Position numbers and translations under genes: made by a program | Origin: Allium sativum | Lineage: Eukaryota > Streptophyta > Magnoliopsida > Asparagales > Amaryllidaceae | Length of the DNA: 64,000 nucleotides | NCBI GenBank assembly: GCA_030737875.1 | Contig: CM060922.1 | Location: forward strand, 320,331,456-320,395,455 | Reading direction: 5' to 3' | Part shown: positions 62,876 to 64,000 of the stretch, one piece after another | Layout: each line of letters starts with the position of its first letter | Position numbering within the stretch: the first letter of the stretch is position 1 | Notes under the pieces: generated by a model | Seen by the model: only the letters and a program-made list of their open reading frames with translations | Told to the model about the DNA's origin: nothing | Database searches by the model: none

Positions 62876-64000
62876 TGTAACACCCCGAATTTTAGTTAAT
62901 ACTAAAATTCACTAATTACAGGATAAATAATCTCAGATGTGGGAATTGGGGGTAACGGGCTGCGTCATTGCGTTCGTCTCGGAAAAATACGCGAAATAGA
63001 GTCTGAGTTTTCGAGAATCGGAGTCCGTATGGCCCGTTTATGGCCCAAAGAAGTTTGCAGGAAAATTAAAGCTAAAAACAGATTTAAAAATTCAAATTCA
63101 GATTTTGGAATAGAACCAGTGGGGCCAGGCGGGAAAATTCCCGCCCTAACCATGTCGACAGGGCTGTCGACAGGCCTGTCGACAGGGGGGTCAACTTGCC
63201 TGTCGACATGGGCGCGGCGTCCAGAGAACCTGGGTGCACCAGGTTGGGTTTTAGGCTGGCTTGGAGGGCTGGGTTCTAGAGATTTCCTAAATCTAACGGA
63301 CCTAATCTAACATAGGGTTAATCTAAGGGCCTAAATCACTCGCCTAATCTATAAATACACCCTAAACCTACCCTAATCCATACTAAAAATAGTAATGATG
63401 GCCTCATGCCGCCAAAATCAAACTTGAGAGAGCCTCCACTAGTTTATGAAGGAAGTTGCAAGCTAATCACTCTCTAATCAATCTCTAATCATCACCATCT
63501 TCATATTTATCAACTAATTCCACTTCATAAGTTTGCTAATCTTGGGTTTGGTGAGTTTCTATCACTTTAACATCAATTGCTAAAGTAAGTAGATTGGGTG
63601 TAATGAGACTTATGGTCTTGAATGCGGATTAGTGAGTTTGAATCATTTGTAATGATATGCATGTTTAATAAGTTGGTTTATGCATGTTTAACAAGTGGGT
63701 TTATGCATGTTTAATAAGTGGGTTTATGCATATTTAATAGGTGGATTTATGCATGTTTAACAAAGTGAGTTATGCAAGTTCATATGCAAGTTATGTGTAT
63801 GATGTTATGTAAGTTATGTGTAGGTTGTTATGCAAGTTCATATGCAAGTTATGTATATGCTTAAATGCAAGTTTAACATGATATGCAAGTTATGCATGCT
63901 TATGCAAGTATGTGGATGCTTATGCAAGTATGTGAATGCTTATGCAAGTTATGTATATGCTTAAATGCAAGTTTAACATGATATGCAAGTTATGCATGCT
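62876..64000 (+). repeat. 3' LTR of element E, cut by the window end
   Basis: Collinear with 54546-55670 without gaps. The eight differences noted are near 62885, 62990, 63004, 63038, 63312, 63336, 63341 and 63509. About 2065 bp of this LTR lie beyond the window. Confidence 0.95.

Larger units (their letters stand above)
54546..64000 (+). mobile_element. Element E, apparently intact gypsy retrotransposon, 3' end outside the window
   Basis: Complete 5' LTR (54546-57735), primer site, one open gag-pol frame, hairpin and polypurine tract, and the first 1125 bp of the 3' LTR. The two LTRs align without gaps over that stretch (offset 8330) with about 8 differences, or 0.7%. It is inserted in the B LTR. 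This is the best candidate in the window for an autonomous, recently active copy, and it could supply proteins to D. Confidence 0.95.

Overview
The window is plant nuclear DNA. It is AT-rich and almost wholly made of Ty3/gypsy LTR retrotransposons with a C-terminal chromodomain-like segment and primer sites matching initiator tRNA-Met. I see no intact ordinary host gene, no rRNA or tRNA gene and no CRISPR array. The species cannot be named from this; gene-poor intergenic or heterochromatic DNA of a flowering plant fits. In the names below, T1 and A to G are local labels.

Layout. 1-10235: 3' part of plus-strand element T1 (pol, then a single ~7 kb LTR rich in tandem repeats). 10236-13498: the only non-LTR stretch, with two CACTA-type termini, a 285 bp hAT-type MITE with a perfect 8 bp target duplication, and a pyrimidine-rich segment of unknown role. 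From 13499 on there is a nested stack. Minus-strand element G (LTR plus broken integrase) is split by minus-strand F (partial LTR). F is split by minus-strand A (complete LTR plus 3' UTR), and A is split by plus-strand B, whose giant LTR resembles that of T1. The B LTR is in turn broken by three separate elements: C (25792-37785, minus, target duplication AATTA), D (38058-49762, plus, target duplication AAATT) and E (54546 to beyond the window end, plus). The far halves of G, F, A and B lie beyond the right edge.

Coding content. E carries one uninterrupted 1481-codon gag-pol frame with all catalytic residues, and its two LTRs differ by about 8 bases in the 1125 that can be compared, so it is a good candidate for a recently active element. 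D belongs to the same lineage and has LTRs about 99% alike, yet its gag is mostly gone and pol has many stops and a mutated RT catalytic site; it was probably copied by E-like enzymes. C has 5.2 kb LTRs around a 1.5 kb non-coding core, as in LARD-type elements. T1 pol is open throughout but has a D-to-E change at the second integrase catalytic position.

Most interesting signals: a covarying hairpin at a nearly fixed distance (17 nt in four of six) from the LTR in six elements; 12-bp-phased GTCGAC palindromes upstream of the TATA box in D and E; a predicted intron inside the LTRs of A, D and E that would remove the tandem arrays; and a covarying hairpin minisatellite in the B LTR. All were found by eye and none has been computed or searched.
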